The notes beneath the pieces were generated by a model. That model was not told the origin of the DNA and made no database searches. It saw nothing but the letters and a program-made list of their open reading frames with translations. The position numbers were made by a program, and so were the translations under genes. A DNA stretch of 64,000 nt from Hirsutella rhossiliensis (lineage: Eukaryota > Ascomycota > Sordariomycetes > Hypocreales > Ophiocordycipitaceae): the NCBI RefSeq assembly GCF_020360975.1, contig NW_025408678.1, forward strand, positions 62,001-126,000, given 5' to 3'. Below are positions 1-12,740 of this stretch, piece by piece (position 1 is the stretch's first letter; each line of letters opens with the position of its first letter).

Positions 1-3000
1 TAAAGGTAAACGTAGTAGTAAAATAAAGGTACTAGAGGTTAATAATAGTACTTATAAAAATAGCGGAGAAAAAGGGTAAGTAGATTAGATACCTTAACTA
101 AGTAATCCTTATAAACTAAATAGTAGTTAGAGAGTCTTATAGAATATTAGCTTTCTACCTACTATATAGATAAGAACTAGTACTACCTCTTAAGGTAGAA
201 TACTTAACTTAGCGACTAATTAACTAAGACGAAGTAAAGATAAAAGAAGAATTATTTAAAGTATAAGTATAAGTTTTAAAAAGGAAAGAGAAAGATATAA
301 AAGAAGCTAAGAAAAGAGTAATAAGATATTAGAATCGATTAATAAAAAGGATAGATAAAGCTAATAAGTATATAATAAGGAAAGAAAGCTTATAACCTAG
401 AGACCTTATCTTATTATTTAATATAAGACGATTAAATAATCTAGGGAAGTAAGCTAAGTATTAAATAAGGTAGAACGGTCCCTTTTAAGTAGTATCGCGC
501 TTAGAGTAGTCTAGGGTATATAAGATTAAGACTCTAGATAAAATCGTGCTTAATAAGATAATCCTAAGAGAGTATCTAAAGAAGTTTAAAAAGGATAAGG
601 AAGGTTAGTAGTACTTTACTAAGGATAACTAGTTACTTTAAGATAAGATTACTCTTAATAAGAGGAGGAAGGAAGAAATAATAGATAAAGTAAATAATTT
701 ACTACTCTTACTAAGTAGAGAAGCCTTAAATTAAATAGTACTATAGTCGTAACGACTCCTTAATAAACCTTAGAAGGATTAAAGCTAGGAAGAGAAAGAA
801 GAGTAACTATAGATACCTAAGAAAGGCCTAAGGTATACGATCGAGGTTCGGCTACTATAACTTAGTAAAGTAAAAAAGGACCTTTACGTAAGAGCCTTAA
901 AAACGCTAATCTAATAAGAAAAGGTAGAGGTAAAAAGGAGCTAGGGAGGAAAAGGTAGTAAAGATAAAAATCTATAACTATTATAAGAAGTACGCTAGAA
1001 CCTAACTAGTAACTAAAGCACCGTCTAACTATTTAATCGAAGGACGACTATAGTAGCTAAGATATTTATAAGCGCCTTACTAACTACCTTATCGTTTTAA
1101 ATTTTCTACCTAAAGCTCCTTAAGTAGATAAAGATAATATTTCCTACCCTTCCTTAATAATAACCTACCCTTTACTACCTTAAAGAACACGAATAAAAAT
1201 ATAATTAAATAATAAAGTAAGAAAATAAATATTCTTACTACCTACCTCTTTTAAGAATAGGATTTTTTACTTTATAGATAGGGACGTTTATTCTTTATTA
1301 TAAAAGGGGAGACCCGCTATAGCAAAAATAGATATACCTATAAGATAAATTTTAATATATTTTCGACTTATTAAATTAAACGTATATAACCTTAAGAGAA
1401 AAACTTTTACTATTAAAGATAGCGACTAAGTAAGACTACCTACTCCTAGTAAACCTATTATAGACTACTATAAAGCGAACTTAAAGACTATCTAATTATT
1501 ACTTAAGAGAGAGCTCGTTAAACTTATATAATCTCTTTCTAAGTAAAATAGGTATAAGGTTAATTTCCTCCCCTTTCTTTTAATCCTTAGTAAGACTAAA
1601 GGGATTAAGGATATTATAAAGAAGATAAGGGGCGGTCTCGTTATTAATATACTTATTATAAAATTTATTAGTCTCGAGGTTAGTATAGAAATTATAACTA
1701 TATATATAGTTAGCGAATCTATTAAGGTCGTAAGTAGCCCTATAGTATCTAGGGAAGTACTACTATTTATAAATAGGCGCCTTAATTAAATCCTAGATAT
1801 AGTTAGCGTAAGAGCTACTAGTAGTGCCTAAAAGAGAGATATACTTATAAAAAGGAAATATAACGTGCTCGTAAGCGGAAGTTATAGTTATTTAATAAGT
1901 TTAAATATACCCTTAATAAAAGCAAGGATTATAAATTCTATATAAAGTAATTAGGACTACTTAAGAGTATTTTTACCGCCTTAAACTAAGCTAAGAAAAG
2001 AAGTATTTACGTAGATAAGCGACTTCTATAGGGATATAAGTTACTAGCTAACGTCTATAATAAAGAGTATAGAAGATAATTTAATTATACTAACCTAGTA
2101 TACTCTCGAGAAAATAAGAGAGAGGAGAGCAACCGCGCGCTTTAATCTTAATAATATCGGGAGCTTTTAACGGAACCTATAACTAAAAGGCAATTTCTAT
2201 ATAAATTAAAAACCCTTAGTAACCGATATTATTTCTATTATAGACCTAGGTCTTAAAGTAACTATAGATCTATAAAAGAAGATAGTTAGAACGAGCTAAG
2301 CGAGATTAGATAAGTTAGATAGTCGTTACTTAAAAGTACTTTATATAAAGAGGAAAGACCTTAGTATAATAATTCTAAGTAAAAAGAGTAGTAGTAATAA
2401 GGGAAGGTTATAGAAGAGTAGTTAAAGAGAGGTTAATAATATTTAGTAGCTCTTTAGTTTTAAATTTAGCGGTCTTATAAGATATAATAAAGAAGAAGAG
2501 GTAGTCGTAAAAGGAGAAGATAAGAGGTAGCGGTCTAGAGAAATAAAAAAAATAAAGGAGAAAAGAGAAAGAAAAGGAATAAAAAGAGTAAAGAGGAGAA
2601 GAAAAGGGCGGAGATTAAATAGCTCCTTAATCGATAACTAATAAAAGAAGCTATTTAAGCGCAACCCTTAAATACGCCTAAGGCCTTACCGCTATAAAGG
2701 CTAGCTAAAGTAACTAATAACCGCGCGCTTTAATAACTATTTATTCCTCTTACTATACCCTCCTTCTTCCTTCTTTCTTCTTCCTTTTATATATATTAGC
2801 CTATAAGACTTTATAGCTTATTTAATCTAGCTATACCTAAAGCTATAGACTAGTAAAGACGCGAACTACTTCGTTTCCTTAACGCCCCTAGGAATAATAA
2901 GCGCGAATACTTAGGAGCGTATATAGGGGGTAGTAGATAATTATCTAAAGAAGGAAGTACGCGAGCAAAAATAAGAAAGAGCTAAATAAGTAGCTTATAG

Positions 3001-3540
3001 GTAAATAAAGGAATAAAAGATATAAAGGGAAAGAATTATAGTAAAGGAGAAAAGTTCTATCGATAGTTTATTTACTTACTTATATACTTAGGAAGAGAGC
3101 CTTACCTATTATTATCGCGCCCTTTCTATTAGTATCTTAGGTTAGAAAGTCGCTAAGGAGGAGTTTAATAAGTAAGATCGCACCCCTATAGATATTAGCC
3201 CGTTAAAGGGATAAGACCCCTAGCACTCCCTTTCTAACTTACTTCTAAGTATACTTAAAGGCGTTATAAAGACCTTAATTATCTAATTAAGTATCTTTTT
3301 TAATTATAGTTAATTTAAATTTTATTTTTCCCCTTTAAAGTAAATACTACTTTTTACGCGACTCTAGTAGAGATAAAGAGGTATAGAGTAAAGAAAATCT
3401 CTAAGACTTATATTTATAACCTAAGGCCCTTAGAGCTATATATAGGACCGATAATTAAATAATTATATAGTTAATTACTTTACTAATCCTTAGCTATATA
3501 CTACGCGTACTTTAGGTATATACCCTCGTCCCTATTAAAG
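1..3540. repeat. Unclassified RIP-degraded repeat DNA
   Basis: AT-rich sequence with nearly no CpA/TpG. I translated parts of it and saw no convincing domain. It is probably old transposon sequence because it is contiguous with recognisable relics and carries the same mutation signature. No gene is supported here. Confidence 0.6.
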
Positions 3541-4024
3541 TAGCTTCTTTAAGTAAGATCTTCTTTATTAAATTAAGATACTAAATAGGTATAAAGAGGG
3601 GCGTTAGATAAAGGAAAGAAGGAGAATTAAGGCAATATAATAATTACTCCCCTACCTTTATTACTACTCCTATAAGAATTAAATCTCTCTGCCCTACCTA
3701 TCCGACCCCTTACTTTTAATTTTACTATTATATATTTTTATATACTTCTTATATCTCTCTTTACTAAAGTTAAAAGCCTAGGAGGAATAGAATTCCTATA
3801 CCTTCTAGCTACTATAAAAGGCACCTTTCTTATATCCCTTATAGCTCCCTTTTACCCTTCTTACTAAAAAAGCTGATTTTTAACTTACTTTTCTACCCTT
3901 TCTCTTATAATAATATCGAAAAACGACTCTGCTACCCCTATAGTCTATAAGACGATTCTTATAAAACCCTAAGATTAAAATAAGTAAGTAAAGGAGCTAT
4001 AGGCTTATATAGATAGAACTATCT
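3541..4024 (+). repeat. Truncated copia LTR copy (RIP-mutated)
   Basis: About 484 bp match 14,442-14,923 with many transitions: the same run of CT-rich, TATA-box (actataaaaggcacc) and palindromic (tagaattccta) segments in the same order. The first ~125 bp of the LTR found at 14,316 are absent here, and the sequence changes abruptly after the shared gatagaactatct. It is therefore a 5'-truncated solo LTR or LTR fragment from an older copy of the copia family at 14.3-20.0 kb. It has far fewer CpA/TpG sites than the later copy. Confidence 0.75.
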
Positions 4025-5211
4025 TCGGTAGTATATTAGCTAAGGTCTATAAAGTATACTAAAACCTAAACCTATTAAATTACTATACTACTTTATTTAT
4101 ATATCGTTCTTAGTAAGATTCTTATATATATATATATAAAATAAAGCTATTTATACGTAGGTAATTAACTAGTCTTTACTTTACCTTAAGGCTTATATAA
4201 GCTAAGGTTACTAACCTAGAGTACTATAAGAAGGTACTAGGTATCGTTTTAGATTAGCTAGGACTTCTTAACTAATACCTCTATATAAGGCTACTTAGCT
4301 AAGGCTTTATAGGTGCCCGCTACTTATTATTATAGATAAAGAAATACTTATATATACCTTTCTAAAGGACGACTAGGTCGTCCGCGGTTCTATCCTTAAG
4401 TAGTAAAATCGCTTAGCTAGATAAGGACCTTAGAGCCTCGTTAACTAAGATTAGCTGCTCTCGAGAACTAGAAATAAGGGCGCCTTATACGCTAGGTAGA
4501 AACTAAGGATCTCCTTTAGAATAGTAAGTAGCACGATCCGGCTACTTATAATTACTATAGTAGCTACCGAAGTAGCCTAGGAGGCGAATATAGTAAGGAA
4601 AGGGACTTATATACGCGTCCCTATCTATAATTATCTTATTTTAGTAAGATTTATATAGATAGGTATAGAGAACGCCTTAACTTTAAATAAGGAAGGCGTT
4701 TATATATAAGTCCCTTATACCTATAACCTACTTTAGTTATATACGCTTATAGACGAAAATAATATAATAGCTAGGTAGGTTAAGGATAGCGCGCTATACT
4801 ATATTTTTTATATATAGCTAGAGTTACTACCTACTTATATTAACCTTAAAGAGGCGCGGTCTTTATAAGAGCTCGCGTATAAGATCCTAGTTAAGTACTT
4901 TAAGAAAGTTAGTATCTTATATAAGAAGGTAAGTACTAAAGAGGTTTTACTTACTTAAGGAGGCGCGCCCTAGTAAATAAGCTAGTTATTAGTATTTCTA
5001 TATAAATATATTAGTAACTTACTATATATAAAGAGCTAAGGAAAGAGATATATACGCGCTTATAGTAGTAATACTACTAATACTATTACTATTATTATTA
5101 TTACTATTACTATTACTATTACTATTATTACTATTACTAGTAATAATAAAAAGAAGAAAAGGAATTTATATATACGAGTATATATTATAAAGTAAGTAAA
5201 GGTATATATAT
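4025..5211. repeat. Unclassified RIP-degraded repeat DNA
   Basis: AT-rich, CpA/TpG-poor sequence between the LTR fragment and the 152-bp repeat. It ends in a trinucleotide microsatellite. No domain was recognised in the parts I translated. Confidence 0.5.
5063..5149. repeat. ATT/ACT trinucleotide microsatellite
   Basis: A run of roughly 29 triplets built from att and act units. The mixture of act and att may reflect later mutation of a simpler repeat. Confidence 0.85.
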
Positions 5212-5363
5212 AGGTGCCGTCTATAAGATAATATTAATAAGCTATATAGAGCTCTTTTATACGTAGCTAGCTTATATATATAAGTATAGGATCCGGCCCT
5301 CTATATATAACTTATATAGCTTAAGCTATAGCTTAAGCCTATAACCTATAATAGTTAAAGACT
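5212..5363. repeat. 152-bp dispersed repeat, copy 1
   Basis: Nearly identical to 21,558-21,709 in the same orientation and the same length, with only a few substitutions (for example ggatccgg versus ggatccag). It starts aggtgccgtctataag and ends atagttaaagact. It contains a small nested inverted repeat (gcttaagc-tata-gcttaagc). It may be an LTR end or other transposon terminus, because copy 2 directly abuts a gypsy relic. Confidence 0.8.
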
Positions 5364-5370
5364 TTTATAT

Positions 5371-5407
5371 AATGCCCTCCTGCAGCGGCATGGCTGCTTA
5401 TTAACGG
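5371..5407. other. 37-bp unmutated insert flanked by 9-bp direct repeats
   Basis: Within a stretch with almost no CpA/TpG, this segment contains several such dinucleotides (atg, ctgca, gcatgg, ctgc). It is bounded on both sides by cttttatat (5,362-5,370 and 5,408-5,416). It contains a short inverted repeat, gcagc...gctgc. The flanking direct repeat looks like a target-site duplication, suggesting insertion or local repair after RIP had acted. Confidence 0.5.
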
Positions 5408-5699
5408 CTTTTATATTATTAAGCCTATACCGCTAGCTCTACCCTACCTTTTTCCTATTAATTATACTAGCCCTATTAGCCTTATTATCCCCGCGCTTAT
5501 TAGCTTAGGTAGCTATAACCTAGCTTTCTACTTATCGGCTAGCTAGCCGTTTAAATAAAGGCGTAACCTATTATATACGCCCTTAGGTAGCTAGCGGCCG
5601 GCCTAGACCTACGTAAGCCCTAGGTTACCTAACCCCTCGGCCTTAAGTAACTTCCTTTACTAAGGGGTATATAAAGCTATATCCCCCTTTCCTCCTTCC

Positions 5700-6880
5700 C
5701 TTTTTATTCTTCCTTCTTTAACTATAGTAGTAATAGTAATAAGTAAATTCTACTTTACTTAAAGTATTAGTTTATTCCTAGCTATATAAGCCGCTCTATT
5801 AATATATACTTATAGTAATAGCTATAGTAGTAATAATAGCCCTAATAGTAATAATAACTTTAACTAATAAGTTCCCTGCTTTATAGAGTAAGAGGCTATA
5901 ATCTATAATACTAACTTCCGCGCTAGATATATCTACCTCCTCCTCCTCCGCCTCTTCTTTCTTAGAGTATATAGAGTCGTTCGTTAACGCCGTGCTAAGC
6001 ACGGCTAATAATAGCTCCGCCGCTACCGCTGCTCCCGCCCGCGCCCCTACTACCGCGCCTACCGCCGCTACTACTACCTCCGCTACGCTAGCTACCCTTA
6101 CGTCGCCCTTTAGAGTAACGACGCCGTCCCCGCCGCTACTTATAACGCCCGGCCCTTTAGCCCCTACCTCTATCTCCGCTACCCCTATAAGTCCGTAGTC
6201 GAGCACGCGTAATAAGCGTTTTCTACTAACCTCCTATAGTATAAGCGCTAAGTATAGGCCGGCGCTGCCCGCTTAGCCCCCTATATACGTTATACGTTAT
6301 AGGAGCTTAACTACTCCGACTAGGTTAGGCGCCGCCGCGGCGGTAGTTGCTACTAGTACGCGCGCGCCGGCCGCGCTTATAAGGCGGCGCCTCCTATCTT
6401 ACTCGCTACGGCGTAGGCTTAGAAGGCCGGCTCGTATAAGTAGGCGCGGGGGGCTACTAAAAAGCGCCTTCCCGCCGCCGCTACCGTATACTATAACCTC
6501 TACGCCCTCGAGCGATAGGGCCTTATACTTAAGTAAGTCCTTACTCTTTCGCTCCCTCGCTTCCGCCTTTAACGTACCCGGCGCTAGGGATACCGCTTCT
6601 ATCGCCCTATTAGCGGTCTTTTTAGCCGTGCCTGCCTCCGCTACCGCTACCGCCCCTACTACCGCTATTAACGCTAGCCGCCGCCCTTCCGCCCTTAGAG
6701 CCGCCGCCGCCGCTAACTAGCTTATAAGCTTAGAGGGCCGCCTTAGCGCCTTAGAGAGCGCCGCTGCTACTAATAAGAAGGAGGAGGCCGATAAGGATAA
6801 AGATAACGATAATAATAATAAGGGTAATAATAATAACGAGGAATAGGCCTAGGTAGTTTAAGGGCTCTACCTTATAATAA
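5700..6880. repeat. GC-rich but CpA-depleted low-complexity relic
   Basis: A GC-rich island rich in gcc/gct/ccg triplets; read forward at 5,992-6,198 it gives an Ala/Thr/Pro-rich low-complexity peptide, and in reverse an acidic/Ala-Val-rich one. CpA/TpG are still nearly absent (one exception is gtgctaagcac near 5,992). It may be a low-complexity part of a transposon gag gene or of a duplicated host gene. I do not support it as an expressed gene. Confidence 0.4.
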
Positions 6881-9775
6881 ACGCTATTTTTATCTCTACT
6901 TATATTATTATACTTATTTTACTATAACTACCCTTTTTACTTTACTTACTTTATAGTCTTAGCCTAAGCTACTACTAATAGTTTATTAGTTTATTATTCT
7001 TATTTACTAGTCTATATAGGGCCTTAAACTTATTAAGGGCTATAGCTCTTATAAACTTATATATAGGTTCTTATATTAGGTCGAGGTACCTATACTACTT
7101 TATAAGAACCTCTTAGCGTTTTCCTTAGCTAACCTTCTTTTAATATATAGCTTATATCTCCTTAACCTTAAATTCGTTATCCCCCTCTACTTTAATAGTA
7201 AGCGGTTAAGCGTCCGCTACTTCCTATCTAGGTAGTAGGTTAAAGGAGGCTTAGTAAAGGAGGTTAACGTTAATCTTATTATAGACCTTTATTAAAAGAT
7301 TATTAAGCTTTATTACTTATAAGCTAATAACCCTCTATACTATAAACTTTATATATAGCTAATCTAGCTTTTTCTTTAGCCGCGCTAACCTATAGTTATA
7401 AAGGTTAAGCTATACCTTATCTCCTACTATAAACCTATCTACTAGGGCCCTAGTCTTATTAGCGTGCTACTCTTAATCTTATACTAAGGTAGCTATCGCG
7501 AATTAGTAGTATTCTATAGTTTCCTATAGCTTCTATATAAATATAAAGGTATAGCTCTCTATAAACGAACTATTATATTACTCCGCTATTATATCTATAG
7601 CGAATAGGATTAGGGAGGGCGGCTTAAAGCTATATATAGTAAAGAAAGGGGCTATTTTAATAGAAGCTTATAGTCTATTATTTAACGCGAGCTAGGCCGC
7701 GGGGAGCTAGCGGTCTTAGTTTACTTAGTAATAGGCTACTACTACCTATAAATATACCTACGCTTCCTAGTTAACCCTCTTAGGTCCCCTATTAGTCTAT
7801 AAGTAATAGGCCGTACTAAGTAGCTATATAATCTAAAGTAGCTAGTATAGGTACTACTAAAAGCAGCTAGTTTAGTTCGATTCTTTATTACTTATAATAA
7901 AGGTCGGCTAGCTATATAAGTAAGCCTAATACTATAGAAAGCGCTTTATATAAGCTTTTATATTTATAGATAGTATTAGCTTTAGTACTACTAACTTACT
8001 AAGCTAGTCTTTAATTACTTATATATAGTAGTTACTACCTTTTATAAGTAGAAGGTCTATTATAAAGTCTATCTATATATATATATAAAACCGGTCGGGT
8101 ATTAAAAGCTACTTAAGTAGCCCCTTAAGCTACGCCCTTTAAATCTTAGTATAGCTATAGATATTATAGTTATAGAGGAAGCGGCGAACGTAGTACTATA
8201 AAAGGGGCTAGTAAAAATCCCTTACGAGGCCTACTACTATACCCTACCGGCCTAGGTAGCCTATAATACTAGAGTTATAGACGAGCTAAACTAGCTTCCC
8301 TTAAAGCTTATTTTATTTATCTAGCTCTAGTAGTCTATCCTTCTCCTTAGCTTCTATAGTATATAGCGAGCCTAGTACCTATAGTCTCCCCTACTAACGT
8401 AGATGCCCCTATAGGTCGATATAATAGTCGGCTACTTATACCTTTAACTTTAGCTTTAGATTAAGGTATTAAGCGCTAGACTTAACGGCGCGGCGCACGC
8501 TTTTATAGGTATAGTCTAGAGACGATATCCTATCCTATAAGCGTTAAAGGACCTCGTCTTAAAATACCCGCGCTATATATACCCCTAGGCCGGTCTATCC
8601 CTCCTTACTAGGCCGAGGTAAAGGTATAAAGGAAAGCTTATCTATTAGTACTACGCCTCCCTTTACTAAGGAAGCTCCTATATAAGTCTATAGCGCCTCT
8701 TATAAGATAAGCTATAGATCCTAGGCCTTAATATCTACTCCCGTCGGCCGGTCTTAATCCTTTTAGGAAAGCGCGTTTAAGACTATAGAGTCTTACCTTA
8801 GCCGGTACTTAATTAAAAAGTTAAAGTATAAGAGATACTCCGCTTAGCGGGCTTACTACTTTAAGAGGTACTAGTAGGTTATAAAGTACTTAAGGTTCTT
8901 ATAGTCTATAAGAACTTTAAAGCTCTTATAGCTTTAAAGCTCTACTTACTATTACTTAAGGTAGCTAATAATCGCTAGTATCTCCTTATTATAAATAGTA
9001 TAATTCCGCTCCGCTAAGGTTAGCTTATAGGAGTAGAACGCTACTAGTTACTTCCGTATATCTACCTCCTAAGAGAGCGTTCCTTTAAGTGCCTAGCCGC
9101 TATAGTCTACTTTAACTAATATAGACTAGTCGAGGTCCTACTAAAGTAGTACTAAGGCTTATAAGAATAGGTCTTTAAGCGTATAGAACGCTCCTTCTTA
9201 TATAGGCCTTTAATAAAAGGCGGTCCGCTTCTTAGTAATCTTATTTAAGGGTATTATAATATAGGAGAAGCCCTTAATAAATATCCTATAGTAGTTTACG
9301 AACCTAAGGAAGCTCTATATACTTATTTATATAGTTAGGGCCGCTTAGTCCTAAATCGCTTAGATCTTTATAAGATCCGCCTATATACTTATACTTATAT
9401 AGATAATAAAGCCTAGGTACTTAACCCTCTTAACCTTTAATTCGTACTTATCTAGGTTAAGGTAGAGCCTATAAAGTTAAAGGCGCTTTAAGACCTTTTA
9501 TACTTTCTTTATATAATCCTTATAAGAGCTACTTATATAAATAAGGATATTATCTAGATATATAGAGGCGAACTTATCGAGAAAGTCCTAAAGTATATTA
9601 TTAATATAATACTAGAAGGTAGCGGGCGCTCTTAAGAGGCTAAAGGGTATTATAAGCTACTTAAATAAGCTATAGTATATAAAGAACGCTATATAAGAGC
9701 GCTACTAAGAGGTATAAGCTAATAAAGTACTTAGGTATATAGTACTAATATATTAGTAGGGTATTAGTAGGGAAT
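6881..9775 (-). mobile_element. Ty3/gypsy relic, 3' part of pol (RT C-half, RNase H, integrase)
   Basis: Reading the minus strand through stops gives, from high to low coordinate: the second half of a gypsy reverse transcriptase (APATF, then YLDNILIY at about 9,528-9,560, then KYLGFI and SFLRFVNYYR-like blocks), an RNase H segment with DYKNLKYF (about 8,880-8,950), the integrase zinc-binding region and catalytic core start (IPDR...IDFIIDL, about 8,040-8,110), and weaker sequence down to about 7,150. Many in-frame TAG/TAA stops at expected Gln or Trp positions show RIP. The second catalytic Asp of the YLDD box is Asn. The first half of the gene lies at 12.7-14.3 kb. It cannot encode an active enzyme. 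Confidence 0.8.
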
Positions 9776-12740
9776 CGTGCTTACCTTACTTATATATTAT
9801 AGACCTCTCGCTACTTTAATAAAAAAAAATCCCTCTTTTTATAAGCTTTAGTCTTATAACAAGGAGAATATAATATATATAGCGTAGTACCTCTAGCTAT
9901 CTCTACTACCTAACTAATTATACCGTAATATATATTCCCTTATAATTTCTAAAGCTTAATAATAGTAGGGTAAGAAAGTATAAAGTATAGTTAGTACCGC
10001 TCTAAATAATAAATATAAGAGGCACCGAAAAGACAATTACTCGTTTTTATATTAGTACCGATAAGTTAATACTAAACGATTAAGTACTAATCCTTTTATT
10101 AGTTACTACCTTAGAGGATAAACGTATCTATATTATCTTATAGAAAAGATAGTAGTAGTTTAAGTATTAACTAAGCAGCGAAGCCCTATAAAACCCCCGT
10201 AGATTCCTTTAGGAATATAAGAATAAAGTAAGGGTATATATAATAGCGCTTAACCCTAAGCTAATCCCGCTACTAAATAAGATAAAGATAAAGGGATTCT
10301 ATAGGAAGAATAGGCTAAAATCCTACCGACTTTCTATTAGTTTAAAGATACTTTCTCGGCTAATAAATCCGACTTATTACTAGCTAGAAAAGGAACGGAT
10401 TACTTAATTAATTTAATCCTTAATATAGAACCCCCTTATAAACCGATTTACCCTCTATCGTAAAGGGAACTCTAAGTATTACGCGACTAGATCTAAGACC
10501 TAATAAGAAGGAAAATAATCTAGGAGTCGAAGAGCCTAGCTAGGGCGCCTATTCTTTTTATTTTAAAGAAAGATAGCACCTTATAGCTATATATAGACTA
10601 TCGAGGACTTAACTAGGTTATATAAAAGAATCGGTACCCTTTACCTATTATTTTAGAGATTATTAACCGCTATTAAGGAGCTAAGTATTTTTCTAAGATT
10701 AATATATAGAATATATATTAACGTATTTAAATTTAGGAAGGAGATAAATAAAAGACCGCTTTCCGAACGCGTTATAGATATTTTAAATACCTAGTAATAC
10801 CCTTTAGACTTACTAACGTACTAGCTATATTTTAGAGCTATATCTATTAAGCGCTTAAGGGGCTTATAGATATAATCTACGTAGTCTACCTTAATAATAT
10901 CCTTATATACTCTAAGATAAAAGAAGAATATACTAAATACTTAGGATAAGTAATAGAAAGGCTAAGGGCTATAAAGCTTTATATAAAACTATCGAAGTAT
11001 ACCTTCTATTAATAGTTAGTTAAGTTCCTTAGGTTTATTTTATCTATTAATAAGGTATCGATAGACCCTTAATAAGTAGAGGTAATAGCTTAATAGCCTA
11101 AACCTATAACCTACTATAATATTTAGGTTTTCCTTAGGTTCTATAATTTTTACCGACGATTTATATATAGGTACTTAGGAGTTATAGCGCCCCTAACTAT
11201 ACTACTAAAGGGGAGTAAGAATAGGAAGAAGCTAGGGAGAGTAGAGCTAAACCTAACCGAATAGGTAGCGTTTTAAGCTCTTAAGGATACTTTTTAAAGA
11301 GCCCTACTCCTCCGATATTATAATCTAGAAAAACGTATTTATATCGAAATAGATATATCGTAATTTATAATAGTAGGGATTATCTCTTAACCTAATAATA
11401 AAGGGCGTTACTATCTAATTATATTTTAGTTAAGGAAGTTTACTAGAGCTAAACTTAATTATAGTATTCTAAACTAAGAACTCTTTACTATCGTTAAGTT
11501 ATTTAAATACTAGTGATATTACGTTAAAGGGGCAGCGTATAAAGTAAAGGTATTATCGGACTACTATAACCTCTAAACGTTTATACGCTAGACCTCCCTA
11601 AATAAGAAGTAAGTAAGATAGTATATATATTTAGTACTATTCGACTTTACGATTAAGTATCGTATAAGTAAATCTAACCTAGCGGACGCCCTATTAAGAA
11701 TGCCTAGATATAAGGGCGAGAAGCCCCTATTTATAGAACTATTACTAGAGCTATAAGCGAAACTAGCTACTATTAATACTATATCTATATAAAGAAATAA
11801 TAAGGCGTTTTTATAAGTAAGAAGATACTTAACCTTAAGTTAATATAAGCGTAGTAAAGTACCTTTATATAAGGAAAATATATAAGCTTATCTATAGTAA
11901 AACTATAATAATTTAGGCGCGAGACTTAAACGATTAGCCGATTAAGCTAAAGAGAGAGCTAGTTATAAATAGTTACTCTTAGGAAGACCGCTAAAGAAGC
12001 GGCTTATTATATAAAGGTTTATATAGTAGAAGTTCTAGAACTATTACTAGAGTTACTAAAACGCACTTAGTCGGTTAACGTAGTAATTAGTAGGCTAAAG
12101 GAGACTAAAGACTTCTTAAAAGGGAAGGGTTTCTAGTTAGTGCGCCTAGATAGACTACTATTATAAAAGGGTTATATCGTAGTGCCTTTAAAGGCAGCCT
12201 TATAATAAGAGCTAATATAGCTCTTCTATAACGATCCGTTAGTAAGATACTTTAGCTCCCGATATACTAGTAAACTACTAGCGAGGAACTTCTACTAGGA
12301 TAGAATAATAAAAGACGTAAATAAATACGTTTAGTTATACCTAGTATATTAAGGTATAGTATCTAAGAGGCATCGCTCTTATAGTACTATATAATCGTTA
12401 TTATATCCTATACGACCATAGGAAGAATTATTAATAGACTTTACTATAGGTCTGCCTAAAGTAAAGTATAATAGACGAGACGTTAATACGATCTTAGTAA
12501 TCGTAGACTAATATACTAAGTATTGCCTCTTCTTTCCTATCTCTAAGATAATAATAGCTCCGGAGCTAGTAGAATTATTCTATTACTAAGTTAAATTAGT
12601 ATATAGACCTCTAAAAGGCATTATCTTAGATAGAGGGTCCTTATTTATAAGTAAGTTTTAGTTAGATCTCTATTTTATCTTATACGCTATCTTTTACTCG
12701 TTACCCTTTAAGATCTATACCTTATAGAACGCTTATTTTA
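9776..12740 (+). mobile_element. Ty3/gypsy relic inserted into another gypsy (RT, RNase H, integrase)
   Basis: Plus-strand reading through stops shows a complete gypsy RT order: PILFILKKD and DYRGLN (about 10,545-10,610), KTAFRTRY (about 10,755), IPFRLTNV, then YLNNILIYS at 10,887-10,913 where YLDDILIYS is expected; RNase H (IEIDIS about 11,350, LNKK and ADALLRMPRY about 11,600-11,710); then integrase with DFTIGLP (about 12,435), ILVIVDQYTK (about 12,490) and KGIILDRGS (about 12,610). It stops abruptly near 12,740, before the integrase C-terminal region. No LTRs are visible at its ends. It separates two halves of a minus-strand gypsy RT. It is heavily RIP-mutated and dead. Confidence 0.82.

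Noticed and set aside
5063..5149. Trinucleotide array considered as CRISPR-like or satellite repeat
   Set aside because: Simple att/act microsatellite with no spacers, in a eukaryotic genome.
5799..6206. 135-codon minus-strand and overlapping 68-codon plus-strand ORFs in the RIP block
   Set aside because: Low-complexity Ala/Val/Glu or Ala/Thr/Pro translation in CpA-depleted sequence. RIP and GC-rich triplets leave such frames by chance; no domain and no gene context.
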